Below, piece after piece: positions 8,416-17,240 of a DNA stretch of 64,000 nt (position 1 is its first letter; every line of letters begins with the position of its first letter). The notes below the pieces were generated by a model. The model saw only the letters and a program-made list of their open reading frames with translations. It was not told where the DNA came from and ran no database searches. This DNA comes from Thermus sediminis (lineage in GTDB: Bacteria; Deinococcota; Deinococci; Deinococcales; Thermaceae). The stretch spans positions 620,001-684,000 of the forward strand of contig NZ_QURO01000004.1 of assembly GCF_003426945.1 (NCBI RefSeq), in the 5' to 3' direction. The position numbers were made by a program, and so were the translations under genes.

Positions 8416-11004
8416 ATGGACCGGGCCCAGATCCTCCCGTGGTCCGCCCCTGTCCTATCCCTCCTGCGGCGGGGCCTCTCGGGGCTTCCCGAGGCCCTTG
8501 GGGCCCTGGCCGAAGCCCTAGAGGCCCACCGCGCCTACCTCTTCCGCCTGGAGGAGCGGGAGGGGCGCTGGTACACCTCCCAGCTGGCGGAGTGGGCGGG
8601 CCCCGGAGTGACCCCCCAGATCCAAAACCCGAGCCTCCAGAACGTGCCCATGCGGGAGGCGGGCTACGGCCGCTGGCTGGAGGCCTTTCTGCGGGACCAG
8701 GCCATCGGGGGACCGGTGCGCTCCTTCCCTGAGGAGGAAAGGCCCCTCCTCCAAGCCCAGGAGATCCAAAGCCTCCTGGCGGTCCCCATCTGGGTGGAGA
8801 GCAGGCCTTGGGGCTTCCTAGGGGTAGACGATTGCGAGCGGGAAAGGGCCTTCACCCCCGAGGAGGAGGGCCTCCTCCGGGGGGTAGCCGAGGTCCTGGC
8901 CCGCACCCTGGAACTCTTTGAGGTCCACCGCTTTACGGAGCGCCTCCTGGAGATTTCCCCCTTCTACGTGGCCCGGCTGGACCCAGAAGGCAGGCTCCTC
9001 TGGACTAACGCGGCCTTCAAGGGGGCCTTCCCTCAAAGGGTCCCCTTCCCCCTGGAAGAGGCCTTGGCCCAGCCTGGGCGGCCCATCATGGCCACCACCT
9101 CTGGGGAAGCCCCGGCGGAGTGGACCCTCCTGGCCGTGCCTGGCCCGGGAGGGGAGGCCCTGGAGATCCTGGCCTTGGGCCTGGACCTCAGGGAACGCCT
9201 TCGCGCCCAGGATCAGGAGGCCCGCTGGAGCGCCTTCCGCAAGAACCTCCTCCGGGTCTACGAGACCCTAATGGCCGAGGGGTTTTCCGACTCGGTCTTC
9301 AGCCTCATCCTCGAGGCCGCCTTGGACACAGTGCCCGCAGCCCAGGCGGGGAGCGTCACCGTGCTCAAGGAGGACGGCTACTACCACTTCGTGGCCGCCA
9401 AGGGGTACGACCTGGAGGCGCTGCGCCAGATCCGCCTTCACCCAGAAGAGCCCCTCTCCCTCACGGGGCACAAGGAGGCCCAGGTCTTCACCCAAGGGGA
9501 CCTGGAGCGCTTCAACCAGGGCCTGGACCCCAAACGGAAGGAGGTGATGGAGGGAGCGAGGCGGGTGAGGGAGATTCGGGCCGTCCTGGCCGTGCCCGTC
9601 TACCTCTCCGGGGAGCGCAAGGCCTTCTTGTACCTGGACAACCTGGAAAGGGAGGATGCCTTCGCCCCCTTGGACCTGGAGTTGGCCCAGGCCTTCGCCA
9701 GCCAGCTGGGCCTCCTCCTGAGGCGGCTGGAGCTGGAGGGGCGGCTAACCCACCTGGCCTACCACGACCCCTTGACCGGCCTGCCCAACCGCCTCTTCTT
9801 CCTGGAGAAGCTGGCCCAGGCCCTCAAGGAGGACCCCAGGCTGGCCGTGCTGTACCTGGACCTGGACGGGCTGAAGCTGGTGAACGACCTGGAGGGCCAC
9901 GCCCTTGGGGACGAGGTCATCCGCGCCATCGGCGCTCGGCTCCGCGCCGCCCTGAGGCCCCGGGACCTGGTGGCCCGCCAGGGCGGGGACGAGTTTCTGG
10001 TCCTCCTCACGGGAATCCGCAGGGCGGAGGAGGCCATCCAGGTGGCGGAAAGGCTTCTGGAGGTGGTGCGCCTTCCCCTGCCTCTGGGCGAGCGGGTCTA
10101 CCGCCTCACCACCTCCATCGGCATCGCCCTGGGTGAAGGGGGGCTCTCCCCTGGGGAACTCCTGCAGCGGGCCGACCTGGCCCTCTACCGGGCCAAGGGC
10201 GAGGGCAAGGACCGCCTGGCCTTCTACGAGCCCAAGTTCCAGGAGGCCTTGCGCCGGGAGATGGCCCTGGTGGAGGCCCTGCGGGAGGCCCTGGCCCGGG
10301 AAGAAGAGGGGCTTACCCTCTTCTACCAGCCCCTTGTGGACCTGGGCACGGGAAGGCCTGTGGCCCTCGAGGCCCTGATCCGCTGGCCCGAGGCCTCCCC
10401 GAAGGAGTTCATCCCCATTGCGGAGCGGCACCGCCTCATGCCTGAGCTCGGGGCCTGGGTCCTGCGCCGCGCCTGCCGGGAGCACTCCCGCCACGGCCTC
10501 CCCGTGCACGTGAACGTGAGCCCCCAGGAGCTCCTCCATCCCAGCTATCCCAGCCTGGTGGCCCAGGCCTTGGAGGAGGCGGACTGCCCCCCGGAAGCCC
10601 TGGTTCTGGAGGTCACGGAAACCGCCCTGATCCCCGACGAAAGGGGGCGGGACGCCACAGAAACCGTACGGGCCTTACGGAGGCTTGGGGTTAGGGTCTT
10701 CCTGGACGACTTCGGCACCGGATACTCCAGCCTGGAGCGCCTGGCAGCCCTCCCCGTGGACGGGCTCAAGCTGGGCCAGGCCTTTACAAAGGCCCTGGGA
10801 AGCCCCCCGGACCCCCAAAGTCCCCCCGCCCGGCTGGTGGCCGCCGTCTTGGCCCTGGCCCAGGCCTTGGGGCTCGCTGCCGTGGCCGAGGGGATAGAGG
10901 ACGAGGCCACCCTGGCCTACCTGCGGGGCCTGGGGTTCACCTTGGGGCAGGGCTACCTCCTTGGCCGCCCAAAACCCCTGGGCTACCGTGGGGGGCAAGG
11001 GTGA
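8416..11004 (+). CDS. GAF-PAS-GAF-GGDEF-EAL c-di-GMP signalling protein
   Basis: An 862-residue soluble protein. An N-terminal GAF domain (about 20-165) is followed by a PAS-like segment (SPFYVARLDPEGRLLWTNA), a second GAF (about 285-440), a GGDEF domain and an EAL domain. GGDEF is intact at 523-527 with the I-site RPRD five residues earlier. The EAL domain keeps EAL at 652-654, NVSPQEL, LEVTETAL, DDFGTGYSS and a late AEG glutamate, but the usual K-x-D metal-site motif reads K-L-G at 785-787, so a conserved aspartate is lost. Cyclase activity is likely; phosphodiesterase activity is doubtful. TAGACT lies 15 bases before the ATG. Confidence 0.92.
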   Translation: MDRAQILPWSAPVLSLLRRGLSGLPEALGALAEALEAHRAYLFRLEEREGRWYTSQLAEWAGPGVTPQIQNPSLQNVPMREAGYGRWLEAFLRDQAIGGPVRSFPEEERPLLQAQEIQSLLAVPIWVESRPWGFLGVDDCERERAFTPEEEGLLRGVAEVLARTLELFEVHRFTERLLEISPFYVARLDPEGRLLWTNAAFKGAFPQRVPFPLEEALAQPGRPIMATTSGEAPAEWTLLAVPGPGGEALEILALGLDLRERLRAQDQEARWSAFRKNLLRVYETLMAEGFSDSVFSLILEAALDTVPAAQAGSVTVLKEDGYYHFVAAKGYDLEALRQIRLHPEEPLSLTGHKEAQVFTQGDLERFNQGLDPKRKEVMEGARRVREIRAVLAVPVYLSGERKAFLYLDNLEREDAFAPLDLELAQAFASQLGLLLRRLELEGRLTHLAYHDPLTGLPNRLFFLEKLAQALKEDPRLAVLYLDLDGLKLVNDLEGHALGDEVIRAIGARLRAALRPRDLVARQGGDEFLVLLTGIRRAEEAIQVAERLLEVVRLPLPLGERVYRLTTSIGIALGEGGLSPGELLQRADLALYRAKGEGKDRLAFYEPKFQEALRREMALVEALREALAREEEGLTLFYQPLVDLGTGRPVALEALIRWPEASPKEFIPIAERHRLMPELGAWVLRRACREHSRHGLPVHVNVSPQELLHPSYPSLVAQALEEADCPPEALVLEVTETALIPDERGRDATETVRALRRLGVRVFLDDFGTGYSSLERLAALPVDGLKLGQAFTKALGSPPDPQSPPARLVAAVLALAQALGLAAVAEGIEDEATLAYLRGLGFTLGQGYLLGRPKPLGYRGGQG

Positions 11005-11720
11005 GCCTTAGCGCCGCCGGGAAGATCACCCTAGCTTGCGCGCTTTCCTCCCACTCCTTCGCATGCCACTTGATCTGGGCTCCTGGGGTGTGAGAAAGGA
11101 GGGAGTGCTATGCGTCTAGGGGGCAACCACCCCCAGAACATGGCCTTCGGCCAACCTACCACCCCGGCGCACAGGGCCTCGTTAAGCCGCGCGAACGCGC
11201 ACCTTGGGGCCACCTGCCCACCCAGGCTACCCAAGGCCCCCTCCTTGCCCCACCCCTCCCCTTTCTGCAGGGTCCTCCCAGGGTCCTCCAAAGGGCCCGC
11301 CCGGCGGTGCACCTCTCCGGGGCAAAAGGCCTTCTGCAAGGGGTGGACTTCAAACCCATCCCCCTGGTTCACGGCCACCGGGTCCACGGCCTCAGCCACA
11401 GGCTACGGGCTCCGCCCGCGACCCTCGAGGCCGCCGTGGGGTAGGCCCCCTGGGCGCCCTCGGCAGGTGCGCGCCCATGCGGGGGACGAAGGAGGATACG
11501 CCGAAGGGCAGTCCGTTGGGTCCGGTCGGAGCGGGAGAAGCCCGCTCCCCCCTGGGGCCCGGTGGCCCGGGCGAACCCCATCTCGCTGGTCCACAAGCCC
11601 GTTCGGAGCCGGGTCTTGCCCAGGATGGCCGGACCGGAGTTATGGGGTAGCACACGGAGGGACCTTTTCGCCCCCCTTCCGGCCCCTGTACCCCAGGACG
11701 GCCCAAACGGCGAAAAAGAC
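11005..11720. other. Gene-poor stretch without a convincing gene
   Basis: About 700 bases between the GGDEF-EAL gene and the tRNA terminator. Open frames exist but none starts well, has family features or stays within plausible limits; the longest plus-strand one runs through the tRNA and is excluded. One plus-strand frame is open from 11094 to 11444 with G/C-rich third positions and a protein-like end (FKPIPLVHGHRVHGLSHRL) but lacks an ATG and a binding site, so it may be a gene remnant. I looked for RNase P RNA, tmRNA and SRP RNA hallmarks on both strands and saw none. Confidence 0.5.
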
Positions 11721-11752
11721 GATGGGAAAGGGCCCTTATGCCCTTTCCCATC
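11721..11752 (-). terminator. Strong intrinsic terminator of the tRNA gene
   Basis: A perfect 13-bp inverted repeat, GATGGGAAAGGGC with its complement, around a 6-base loop. On the minus strand it is followed by GTCTTTTTC, giving a U-run. It lies six bases beyond the CCA end of the tRNA, so it terminates that single-gene transcript. Confidence 0.88.
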
Positions 11753-11757
11753 CCCCC

Positions 11758-11834
11758 TGGTGGCGGCGGTGGGACTCGAACCCACGACACCACGATTATG
11801 AGTCGTGTGCTCTGACCACCTGAGCTACGCCGCC
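11758..11834 (-). tRNA. tRNA with CAU anticodon (tRNA-Met, elongator, or tRNA-Ile2)
   Basis: Read on the minus strand the sequence folds as a normal cloverleaf: acceptor GGCGGCG pairing with CGCCGCC, a D-arm GCTCAG...GAGC, anticodon stem CACGA/TCGTG with loop CTCATAA giving anticodon CAU, and a T-arm with GGTTCGAGTCC. CCA is encoded (11758-11760). It is not the initiator tRNA by its acceptor and D-arm, but a CAU anticodon can belong either to elongator tRNA-Met or to tRNA-Ile2 whose C34 becomes lysidine; the sequence alone does not decide. A consensus promoter and a strong terminator flank it. Confidence 0.95.
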
Positions 11835-11852
11835 CAGCGCCAGGCAAAGCCC

Positions 11853-11881
11853 ATCATAGGAGAGAAGGGGCTAAGGGTCAA
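11853..11881 (-). promoter_or_regulatory. Promoter of the CAU tRNA
   Basis: On the minus strand TTGACC (11876-11881) and TATGAT (11853-11858) are separated by exactly 17 bases. Transcription should begin about twelve bases upstream of the mature tRNA 5' end, giving a short leader removed by RNase P. Confidence 0.85.
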
Positions 11882-11954
11882 GGTTCAACCCGATGCCCAT
11901 CCCGCCCCAGACGTCCCCCTCCTCGCCCGCGCAGGCCCGGCCGAAGGGGTGGAC

Positions 11955-13067
11955 CTAGACAATGCTCCGCTCCCCGATGAGGCTTCCCCTATGGAAGCGC
12001 TCCAGGCGAAAGGGCGTGATGTCCAGGCTCTTGGCCCGGCCGAAAAGGACCTCCTCCGCCAGCAAGCGGCCCACCATGGCCGCTTGCTGCACCCCGTGGC
12101 CGGAAAAGCCCGCCGCCAAAAGAAGCCCCTCCCCCACGAAGCCCAGGATGGGGTTGTGGTCCGGGGTGACCTCGTAGTAGCCCCACCAGCTGGCCCTCCG
12201 GTCTAGGGAAAGCCCCTCTAGGAAGGGAAAGCGGGCGAGGCCCGCCTCGAGGGTGGGCCCCAGCCAGGCCCAATCCATGCCCTCCCGGAAGCCGGGGGGC
12301 TCATGGGGGTTGGAGCGGCCAAAAAGGAGGCGCCTTCCCTCGGAGCGCAGGTAGAAGCCCGTCCCCAGGTCAACGGTGAGGGGAAAGGCGTGGGGGAAGG
12401 GCGCGGGGGCGGTGGCAAAGACCATGCGCCGCACGGGCCAGATGGGGATCTCCAGGCCAAGCGTCTTCCCCACTTCCCCCGTCCAGGCCCCCGTGCAGAG
12501 GAGAAGGAAGGGGGCCTCGTACCACCCCTTGGGGGTCTCCACCCGCCACAGGCCCCCTCGGCGCTCAGCGAAGAGAAGGGGTTCGGAGAAGCGCACCTCG
12601 GCCCCAAGCCGCCTGGCCTCCCTGAGGTAAAAGGCCGTGGCCCCGTGGGGGTCCATGACCCCGTCCATGGGGCCAAAGGTGGCGAAGGCGAGGCCCTCCT
12701 CCCTGAAGGGCACCTTCTCCCTGGCCTCCCCCAGGGTGAGCCGCTCCACGGGGACCCCCAGGGACCTTTGCGTCCTCAAGGCCTCCTCCTGATCCCCGGC
12801 CAGGGCCTCGGGGACCAGGAAGAGGTAGCCGATGGGCCGGTAGCCCGCCTCGGGGATCCCCTGGTATTCCAGGATGGAGTGGTAGGAGAGGAGGATGTTG
12901 AGGGGCTCGGAGAACTGCACCCTTACCCCTGCGGCGCTCCTGCCCGTGGACCCTTGGGCGAAGGTGGCCTCCTTCTCTAGGACCAGGACCCCTAGCCCCG
13001 CCTCCGCCAGGCGGTAGGCCGAGGCCGCGCCTAGGATCCCTGCCCCCACCACGATGGCCCGGGCCAC
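11955..13067 (-). CDS. FAD-dependent amine/amino-acid oxidoreductase, DAO family
   Basis: A 370-residue flavoprotein of the D-amino-acid oxidase fold (sarcosine oxidase beta, glycine oxidase, proline dehydrogenase relatives). It opens with a Rossmann motif AIVVGAGILGAASAYRLA and VLVLEKEATFAQGSTGRSA, the usual flavin-contact segment, and ends with a glycine-rich GEGLLLAAGFSGHGVQQA. It would oxidise a secondary or primary amine of an amino acid; substrate unknown. GTG 13067 is preceded by TAGACT at six bases with no binding site, so it is probably leaderless. Transcribed away from icd and towards the tRNA. Confidence 0.88.
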   Translation of the reverse strand: MARAIVVGAGILGAASAYRLAEAGLGVLVLEKEATFAQGSTGRSAAGVRVQFSEPLNILLSYHSILEYQGIPEAGYRPIGYLFLVPEALAGDQEEALRTQRSLGVPVERLTLGEAREKVPFREEGLAFATFGPMDGVMDPHGATAFYLREARRLGAEVRFSEPLLFAERRGGLWRVETPKGWYEAPFLLLCTGAWTGEVGKTLGLEIPIWPVRRMVFATAPAPFPHAFPLTVDLGTGFYLRSEGRRLLFGRSNPHEPPGFREGMDWAWLGPTLEAGLARFPFLEGLSLDRRASWWGYYEVTPDHNPILGFVGEGLLLAAGFSGHGVQQAAMVGRLLAEEVLFGRAKSLDITPFRLERFHRGSLIGERSIV

Positions 13068-13138
13068 GCCCTGAGTCTACCAGGCCTTCGACGTGGTGTA
13101 GTGTAAAAGAGGGTGTCCCTACCCCAGGAGGTGAGGCC

Positions 13139-14629
13139 ATGCCCTTGATCACCACGGAAACCGGCAAGAAGATGCACGTCCTCGAGGACGGGCGCAAGCT
13201 CATCACCGTGATCCCCGGAGACGGCGTCGGCCCCGAGTGCGTGGAGGCCACCCTGAAGGTATTAGAGGCGGCCAAAGCTCCCCTAGCCTACGAGGTACGA
13301 GAGGCGGGGGCCAGCGTCTTCAAGAAGGGCATCGCCTCTGGGGTTCCCCAGGAGACCGTGGAGTCCATCGGCAAGACCCGGGTGGCCCTTAAGGGTCCCC
13401 TGGAGACCCCGGTGGGCTATGGGGAGAAGAGCGCCAACGTCACCCTGAGGAAGCTCTTTGAAACCTACGCCAACGTGCGCCCCGTGCGAGAGTTTCCCAA
13501 CGTCCCCACCCCCTACGCGGGCCGGGGGATAGACCTCGTGGTGGTGCGGGAGAACGTGGAGGACCTTTACGCCGGGATTGAGCACATGCAGACCCCCGGC
13601 GTGGCCCAGACCCTGAAGCTCATCTCCTGGAAGGGCTCGGAGAAGATCGCCCGCTTCGCCTTTGAGTTGGTCCGGGCCGAGGGTCGGAAGAGGGTCCACT
13701 GCGCCACCAAGTCCAACATCATGAAGCTCTCCGAAGGGACCCTGAAGCGGGCCTTTGAAAAGGTGGCCCAGGACTACCCCGGGATCGAGGCCCACCACAT
13801 CATCGTGGACAACGCCGCCCACCAGCTCGTGAAGAGGCCCGAGCAGTTTGAGGTGATCGTCACCACCAACATGAACGGGGACATCCTCTCGGACCTCACC
13901 TCGGGGCTCATCGGCGGCCTGGGCTTCGCCCCCTCGGCCAACATCGGGGACGAGGTGGCCATCTTTGAGGCCGTCCACGGCTCCGCCCCCAAGTACGCCG
14001 GGCAAAACGTCATCAACCCCACCGCGGTCCTCCTCTCCGCGGTGATGATGCTCCGCTACCTGGAGGAGTTCGCCACCGCTGACCTCATCGAAAACGCCCT
14101 CCTCTACACCCTCGAGGAGGGCCGGGTCCTCACGGGGGACGTGGTGGGCTACGACCGAGGGGCCAAGACCACGGAGTACACCGAGGCCATCATCCAGAAC
14201 CTGGGGAAGATCCCAAAAAGGGCCCGGGTGCGGGAACACAAGCCCTTCCGCCTGCCCAAGGTGGACGGGGCCATCGCCGCCGTCGTCCCCAAAAGCCGCC
14301 GGGTGGTGGGGGTGGACGTCTTCGTGGAGACCGACCTCTTGCCCGAGCCCCTGGGGAAGGCCTTGGAGGCGTTGGCGGAGGGCACCCCCTTCCGGCTCAA
14401 GATGGTCTCCAACCGGGGCACCCAGGTCTACCCGCCCACCGGGGGGCTGACCGGATTGGTGGACCACTACCGCTGCCGCTTCCTCTACCGGGGGGAGGGG
14501 GAGGCAGGGGACGAAGAGATCCTGGACCTGGTCCGCCGCGTGGCCAGCCGCTTCCGTTGGATGCACCTGGAAAAGCTCCAGGAGTTTGACGGCGAGCCCG
14601 GCTTCACCAAGGCTCAGGGGGAGGACTAG
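13139..14629 (+). CDS. icd: NADP-dependent isocitrate dehydrogenase
   Basis: TCA-cycle enzyme oxidising isocitrate to 2-oxoglutarate. The 496-residue product matches my memory of T. thermophilus IDH almost throughout ([46 protein letters not shown]), including the extra C-terminal domain of about 140 residues that is characteristic of the Thermus enzyme. Start ATG 13139 follows an AGGAGGTGA binding site, so unlike many neighbours it has a true leader. Its stop overlaps the stop of the convergent nuclease gene by four bases. Confidence 0.97.
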   Translation: MPLITTETGKKMHVLEDGRKLITVIPGDGVGPECVEATLKVLEAAKAPLAYEVREAGASVFKKGIASGVPQETVESIGKTRVALKGPLETPVGYGEKSANVTLRKLFETYANVRPVREFPNVPTPYAGRGIDLVVVRENVEDLYAGIEHMQTPGVAQTLKLISWKGSEKIARFAFELVRAEGRKRVHCATKSNIMKLSEGTLKRAFEKVAQDYPGIEAHHIIVDNAAHQLVKRPEQFEVIVTTNMNGDILSDLTSGLIGGLGFAPSANIGDEVAIFEAVHGSAPKYAGQNVINPTAVLLSAVMMLRYLEEFATADLIENALLYTLEEGRVLTGDVVGYDRGAKTTEYTEAIIQNLGKIPKRARVREHKPFRLPKVDGAIAAVVPKSRRVVGVDVFVETDLLPEPLGKALEALAEGTPFRLKMVSNRGTQVYPPTGGLTGLVDHYRCRFLYRGEGEAGDEEILDLVRRVASRFRWMHLEKLQEFDGEPGFTKAQGED

Positions 14630-16422
14630 ACCAGGGCGAAGCGGGCCTCGAGGGCAGGCAGGTCCGCCTCCAGGAAGCGGAGGCGGGCCTCGGCGTTTAG
14701 GGGAAGGGGCCGGGAGAGGGCCGCCTGGGCGCTGAGCCCGAGCTCAGGGAGGAGGAAGACCCCCTGCCCCCCCCGCCTCTCCACCAGGACCCCGGGACCC
14801 TCGTACCCCTTCTCCAGCAGGTAAAGAAGGGTCCAGTGGAGCTTGCTCCGCCTCTCCCCCTCCCGCACCAGGTCGGCCACGGCCTCCGCCGCCCCCACCC
14901 GCTCCAGGACCTCCCCTTGGGCGAGGGGCCTCTCCCCCTTGAGCCAGGCCCTGAGCTGCTGGTGGGCCACCAGGTCCAGGTAGCGCCTCAAGGGGCTCGT
15001 CACCTGGGCGTAAAGGGGAAGGCCTAAGCCCTTGTGGGGGGCGGGGACCGCCTTGAGCTGGGCCCGCCGGAGGGCCTTCCTCTGCTCCCACATGGCGGCC
15101 AGGCCCTCCCCCTCGGCCCGATGGGAGGGGGCCTCCTGGGTGGCGAAGGGGAAGGGGAGGCCCTCCCTCAGGGCGAGGTGGGCGGCGGCGTAGCCCGCAA
15201 GGAGCATGGCCTCCCGCACCCAGACCCGGCTCGCGTAGGGGGGAAGGGGGGTGATCCGGATCTCCTCCCCCTCCACCCGCACCTTCACCTCGGGGAGGCT
15301 GAGGTCCAGGGCCCCTTGGGCCAGGCGCCTCTGGAGGAAAACCCCCGCCAGCTCCTTGAGGGGGGCGAGGGCCTCCACCCCTAGGGCCTCCCGGTAGGTG
15401 AGGCGCCCCACCCGCACCCAGGAGGGGAAGACCCTCTCCTCCAGAAGCTCCCCTCCTTCGGAAACCAGGAGTTCAAAGGTAAGGGCCGGGGAGACCTCCT
15501 TCAACCCCAGGCCCAGGGCTTCGGTGACCGCCGGGGGAAGCATGGGCACCGTGCCCTCGGGCAGGTAGAGGTTGGCCCCCCGGCGGAGGGCCTCCCCGTC
15601 CAAGGGGCTTCCTGGGGCCACCAGCGCGGCCACGTCCGCCACGTGCACCAGGAGGCGGAAGCCCCCCTCCACCCTTTCGGCGTAAAGGGCATCGTCCGGG
15701 TCCTGGCTCCCCTCGTCGTCGATGGCGAAGGCAAGGAGGTGGGTGAGGTCCACCCGTTCCTCCTCCGGAAGGGGGGGTACGGGGAGGTCCGGAGGAGCCA
15801 GGGGGAGCCCAAGCCGCCTGGGATGGGGGTTTTCCCGCCGCCAAACCCCAAGGCGCAGGAGAAGGGCGTGGGCGGCCTCGGGGGTTTCGGGAAGGCCCAG
15901 GGCCTTCAGGACCTGGCTCTCCCGCCGCTCCCCATAGGCCAGGGCCTCCACCTCGGCGAGAAGGGGGCGGTCCTCGAGAAGGGGCCTCCCCTCCCGAAGG
16001 CGCCCCAGGGCCTCCCCGAAGGCCCGCTCCCTCTCCTCCTTGCGCCTCCTGGCCTCCTCCAGAAGGGCCAGCTCCTCCCGGGTGCGGGCCCGGGCCTCGC
16101 CCCCCTCCAAGACGAACCTCTCCCCCTTCTGGGCCAGGAGGTAGGCCCCATAGGCGGCCTCAGGGGTATAGGCGCCATAGACCAGCTCGGCAAGCTCCCG
16201 GAGGCTCACCCTCTGGCCCTCCAGAAGCTCCCAGGCCGCCTCCTCCTCCCCCTCGAGCACCCTCAGGTCCAGGCTAGCGGGGCCGGGGTGGAGGAGGAGC
16301 ACATCCTTGGGGCGGACCTTGAGCCTCTCCCCCCCTTCAAGGGTGAGCTCCAAGCGGTCCCCCTTTTCCTCCGCCAGAGCGGGCTTGCCCTTGTAGACGA
16401 CCAAGGCTTTCTTGACAAGCAT
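14626..16422 (-). CDS. RNB-domain ribonuclease (RNase II/R family)
   Basis: A 598-residue 3'-5' exoribonuclease. An N-terminal region (1-220), with a charged coiled stretch at about 115-150, precedes the RNB catalytic domain with AIDDEGSQDPDDAL, the Asp cluster that binds magnesium, at about 235-248, and the later HVADVAALV and REAMLLAGYAA motifs. A short basic C-terminal part may be an S1-like fold (EKGYEGPGVLVERRGGQGVF). It is shorter than E. coli RNase R and lacks clear cold-shock domains. ATG 16422 is preceded by AAAGGAG at good spacing. It converges on icd with overlapping stop codons. Confidence 0.9.
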   Translation of the reverse strand: MLVKKALVVYKGKPALAEEKGDRLELTLEGGERLKVRPKDVLLLHPGPASLDLRVLEGEEEAAWELLEGQRVSLRELAELVYGAYTPEAAYGAYLLAQKGERFVLEGGEARARTREELALLEEARRRKEERERAFGEALGRLREGRPLLEDRPLLAEVEALAYGERRESQVLKALGLPETPEAAHALLLRLGVWRRENPHPRRLGLPLAPPDLPVPPLPEEERVDLTHLLAFAIDDEGSQDPDDALYAERVEGGFRLLVHVADVAALVAPGSPLDGEALRRGANLYLPEGTVPMLPPAVTEALGLGLKEVSPALTFELLVSEGGELLEERVFPSWVRVGRLTYREALGVEALAPLKELAGVFLQRRLAQGALDLSLPEVKVRVEGEEIRITPLPPYASRVWVREAMLLAGYAAAHLALREGLPFPFATQEAPSHRAEGEGLAAMWEQRKALRRAQLKAVPAPHKGLGLPLYAQVTSPLRRYLDLVAHQQLRAWLKGERPLAQGEVLERVGAAEAVADLVREGERRSKLHWTLLYLLEKGYEGPGVLVERRGGQGVFLLPELGLSAQAALSRPLPLNAEARLRFLEADLPALEARFALV

Positions 16423-16481
16423 GGCACTCCTTTGCTACGGTAAAGCTACCAGGCCGGGAACTGCGTAGCGGGTCCCCGGCC

Positions 16482-17216
16482 CTACCTTTTTGGAAACACC
16501 ACTAAACCATACCCCAGGTACCCGTCAGGCCCTCGGCGGAGCTTTTGGGCGACAATCCCCCAATCTACCTTTGCGGGCTTACCCAAGTATCGTCGGCCTA
16601 TAGGACTCGCCACCAGGTCAGCCGGCTGAACCCCAGCTTCGTTATCCCACTTCTTCCTGAAAATCAGGCCCTCCACCCGTCCCCGCAACCTCTGAGCCCG
16701 CACATAATCCGTACCCTTTTCAATAAGACTTTCCCAAGTCCTTCTCAGGCGCTGGTCCAGACTAGCATTGCGGCTTTCGGCAATGATTCTCGCTCTGGCT
16801 CTTCGCTCCTCCGAAAGAAAAACCGGGCGCTCCACCAAAAAGCCCAGGGAAAGGTCGTATGGATCCCAAGCAGAACTTCCGTAGACCTCCAGAAGCCTAC
16901 GCTTGTCCACGACCACGCTCAAAACCGTGTAATCCCAGCGCTGCATTGCGGCGTTGAGCTCCCGATAGAACCTGGCCCGGAACCCGGGGTCTTTAAGACC
17001 CTCAAACCCGTTGCGATTCCGGGTTATGTCCGCCGTGCGCAAAACCAGGTCCGGCCTGCCAAAAAGCCTTCGCTTGAGCTCTTCCATTTCCGGCTGGATC
17101 ACGGAGGTATAGTGGCCCTCCTCCACCACCACCCCCGCCAGCACAAAGATGGGATAGTTGGGATCACCTCCCCCAAGAATGTGGTCCCCGGATTCGTCCA
17201 GAAAGCACAGCAACAT
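16482..17216 (-). CDS. DUF3800 protein, probably acquired
   Basis: A 244-residue protein starting MLLCFLDESGDH, the hallmark N-terminal motif of the DUF3800 family, whose acidic residues suggest an RNase H-like metal site; members are often found in mobile or defence regions. Further conserved elements are IIAESR, and the QPADLVASPIGR segment near the C terminus. ATG 17216 puts the motif at the start and lies eight bases from a TATACT hexamer. The gene is visibly less GC-rich than its neighbours, using codons such as AAA, ATT, GTT and TAT more often, which points to transfer. Function is unknown; it sits alone, with no recognisable partner gene. Confidence 0.82.
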   Translation of the reverse strand: MLLCFLDESGDHILGGGDPNYPIFVLAGVVVEEGHYTSVIQPEMEELKRRLFGRPDLVLRTADITRNRNGFEGLKDPGFRARFYRELNAAMQRWDYTVLSVVVDKRRLLEVYGSSAWDPYDLSLGFLVERPVFLSEERRARARIIAESRNASLDQRLRRTWESLIEKGTDYVRAQRLRGRVEGLIFRKKWDNEAGVQPADLVASPIGRRYLGKPAKVDWGIVAQKLRRGPDGYLGYGLVVFPKR

Positions 17217-17224
17217 CCCCAGGC

Positions 17225-17232
17225 AGTATACT
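17225..17232. promoter_or_regulatory. Palindromic -10 shared by DUF3800 gene and pepF
   Basis: AGTATACT is a perfect palindrome, so TATACT can be read in both directions. On the plus strand it ends eight bases before the ATG of pepF (17241); on the minus strand it ends exactly eight bases before the ATG of the DUF3800 gene (17216). Neither side has a binding site or a good -35. Confidence 0.6.
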
Positions 17233-17240
17233 AACCACCC

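Noticed and set aside
11110-11823. 237-codon plus-strand frame
   Set aside because: It runs through the tRNA and its terminator, has a proline/arginine-rich shadow-like composition and no family features.
13283-14566. 427-codon minus-strand frame opposite icd
   Set aside because: Shadow of the icd reading frame; composition (HGL, GHG, VLH repeats) is typical of antisense frames in GC-rich genes.
16440-16480. GGCCGGG...CCCCGGCC hairpin followed by TTTTT on the plus strand as a terminator
   Set aside because: No plus-strand gene ends there; on the minus strand, where a gene does end, the hairpin is not followed by a T-run, so I left it out.
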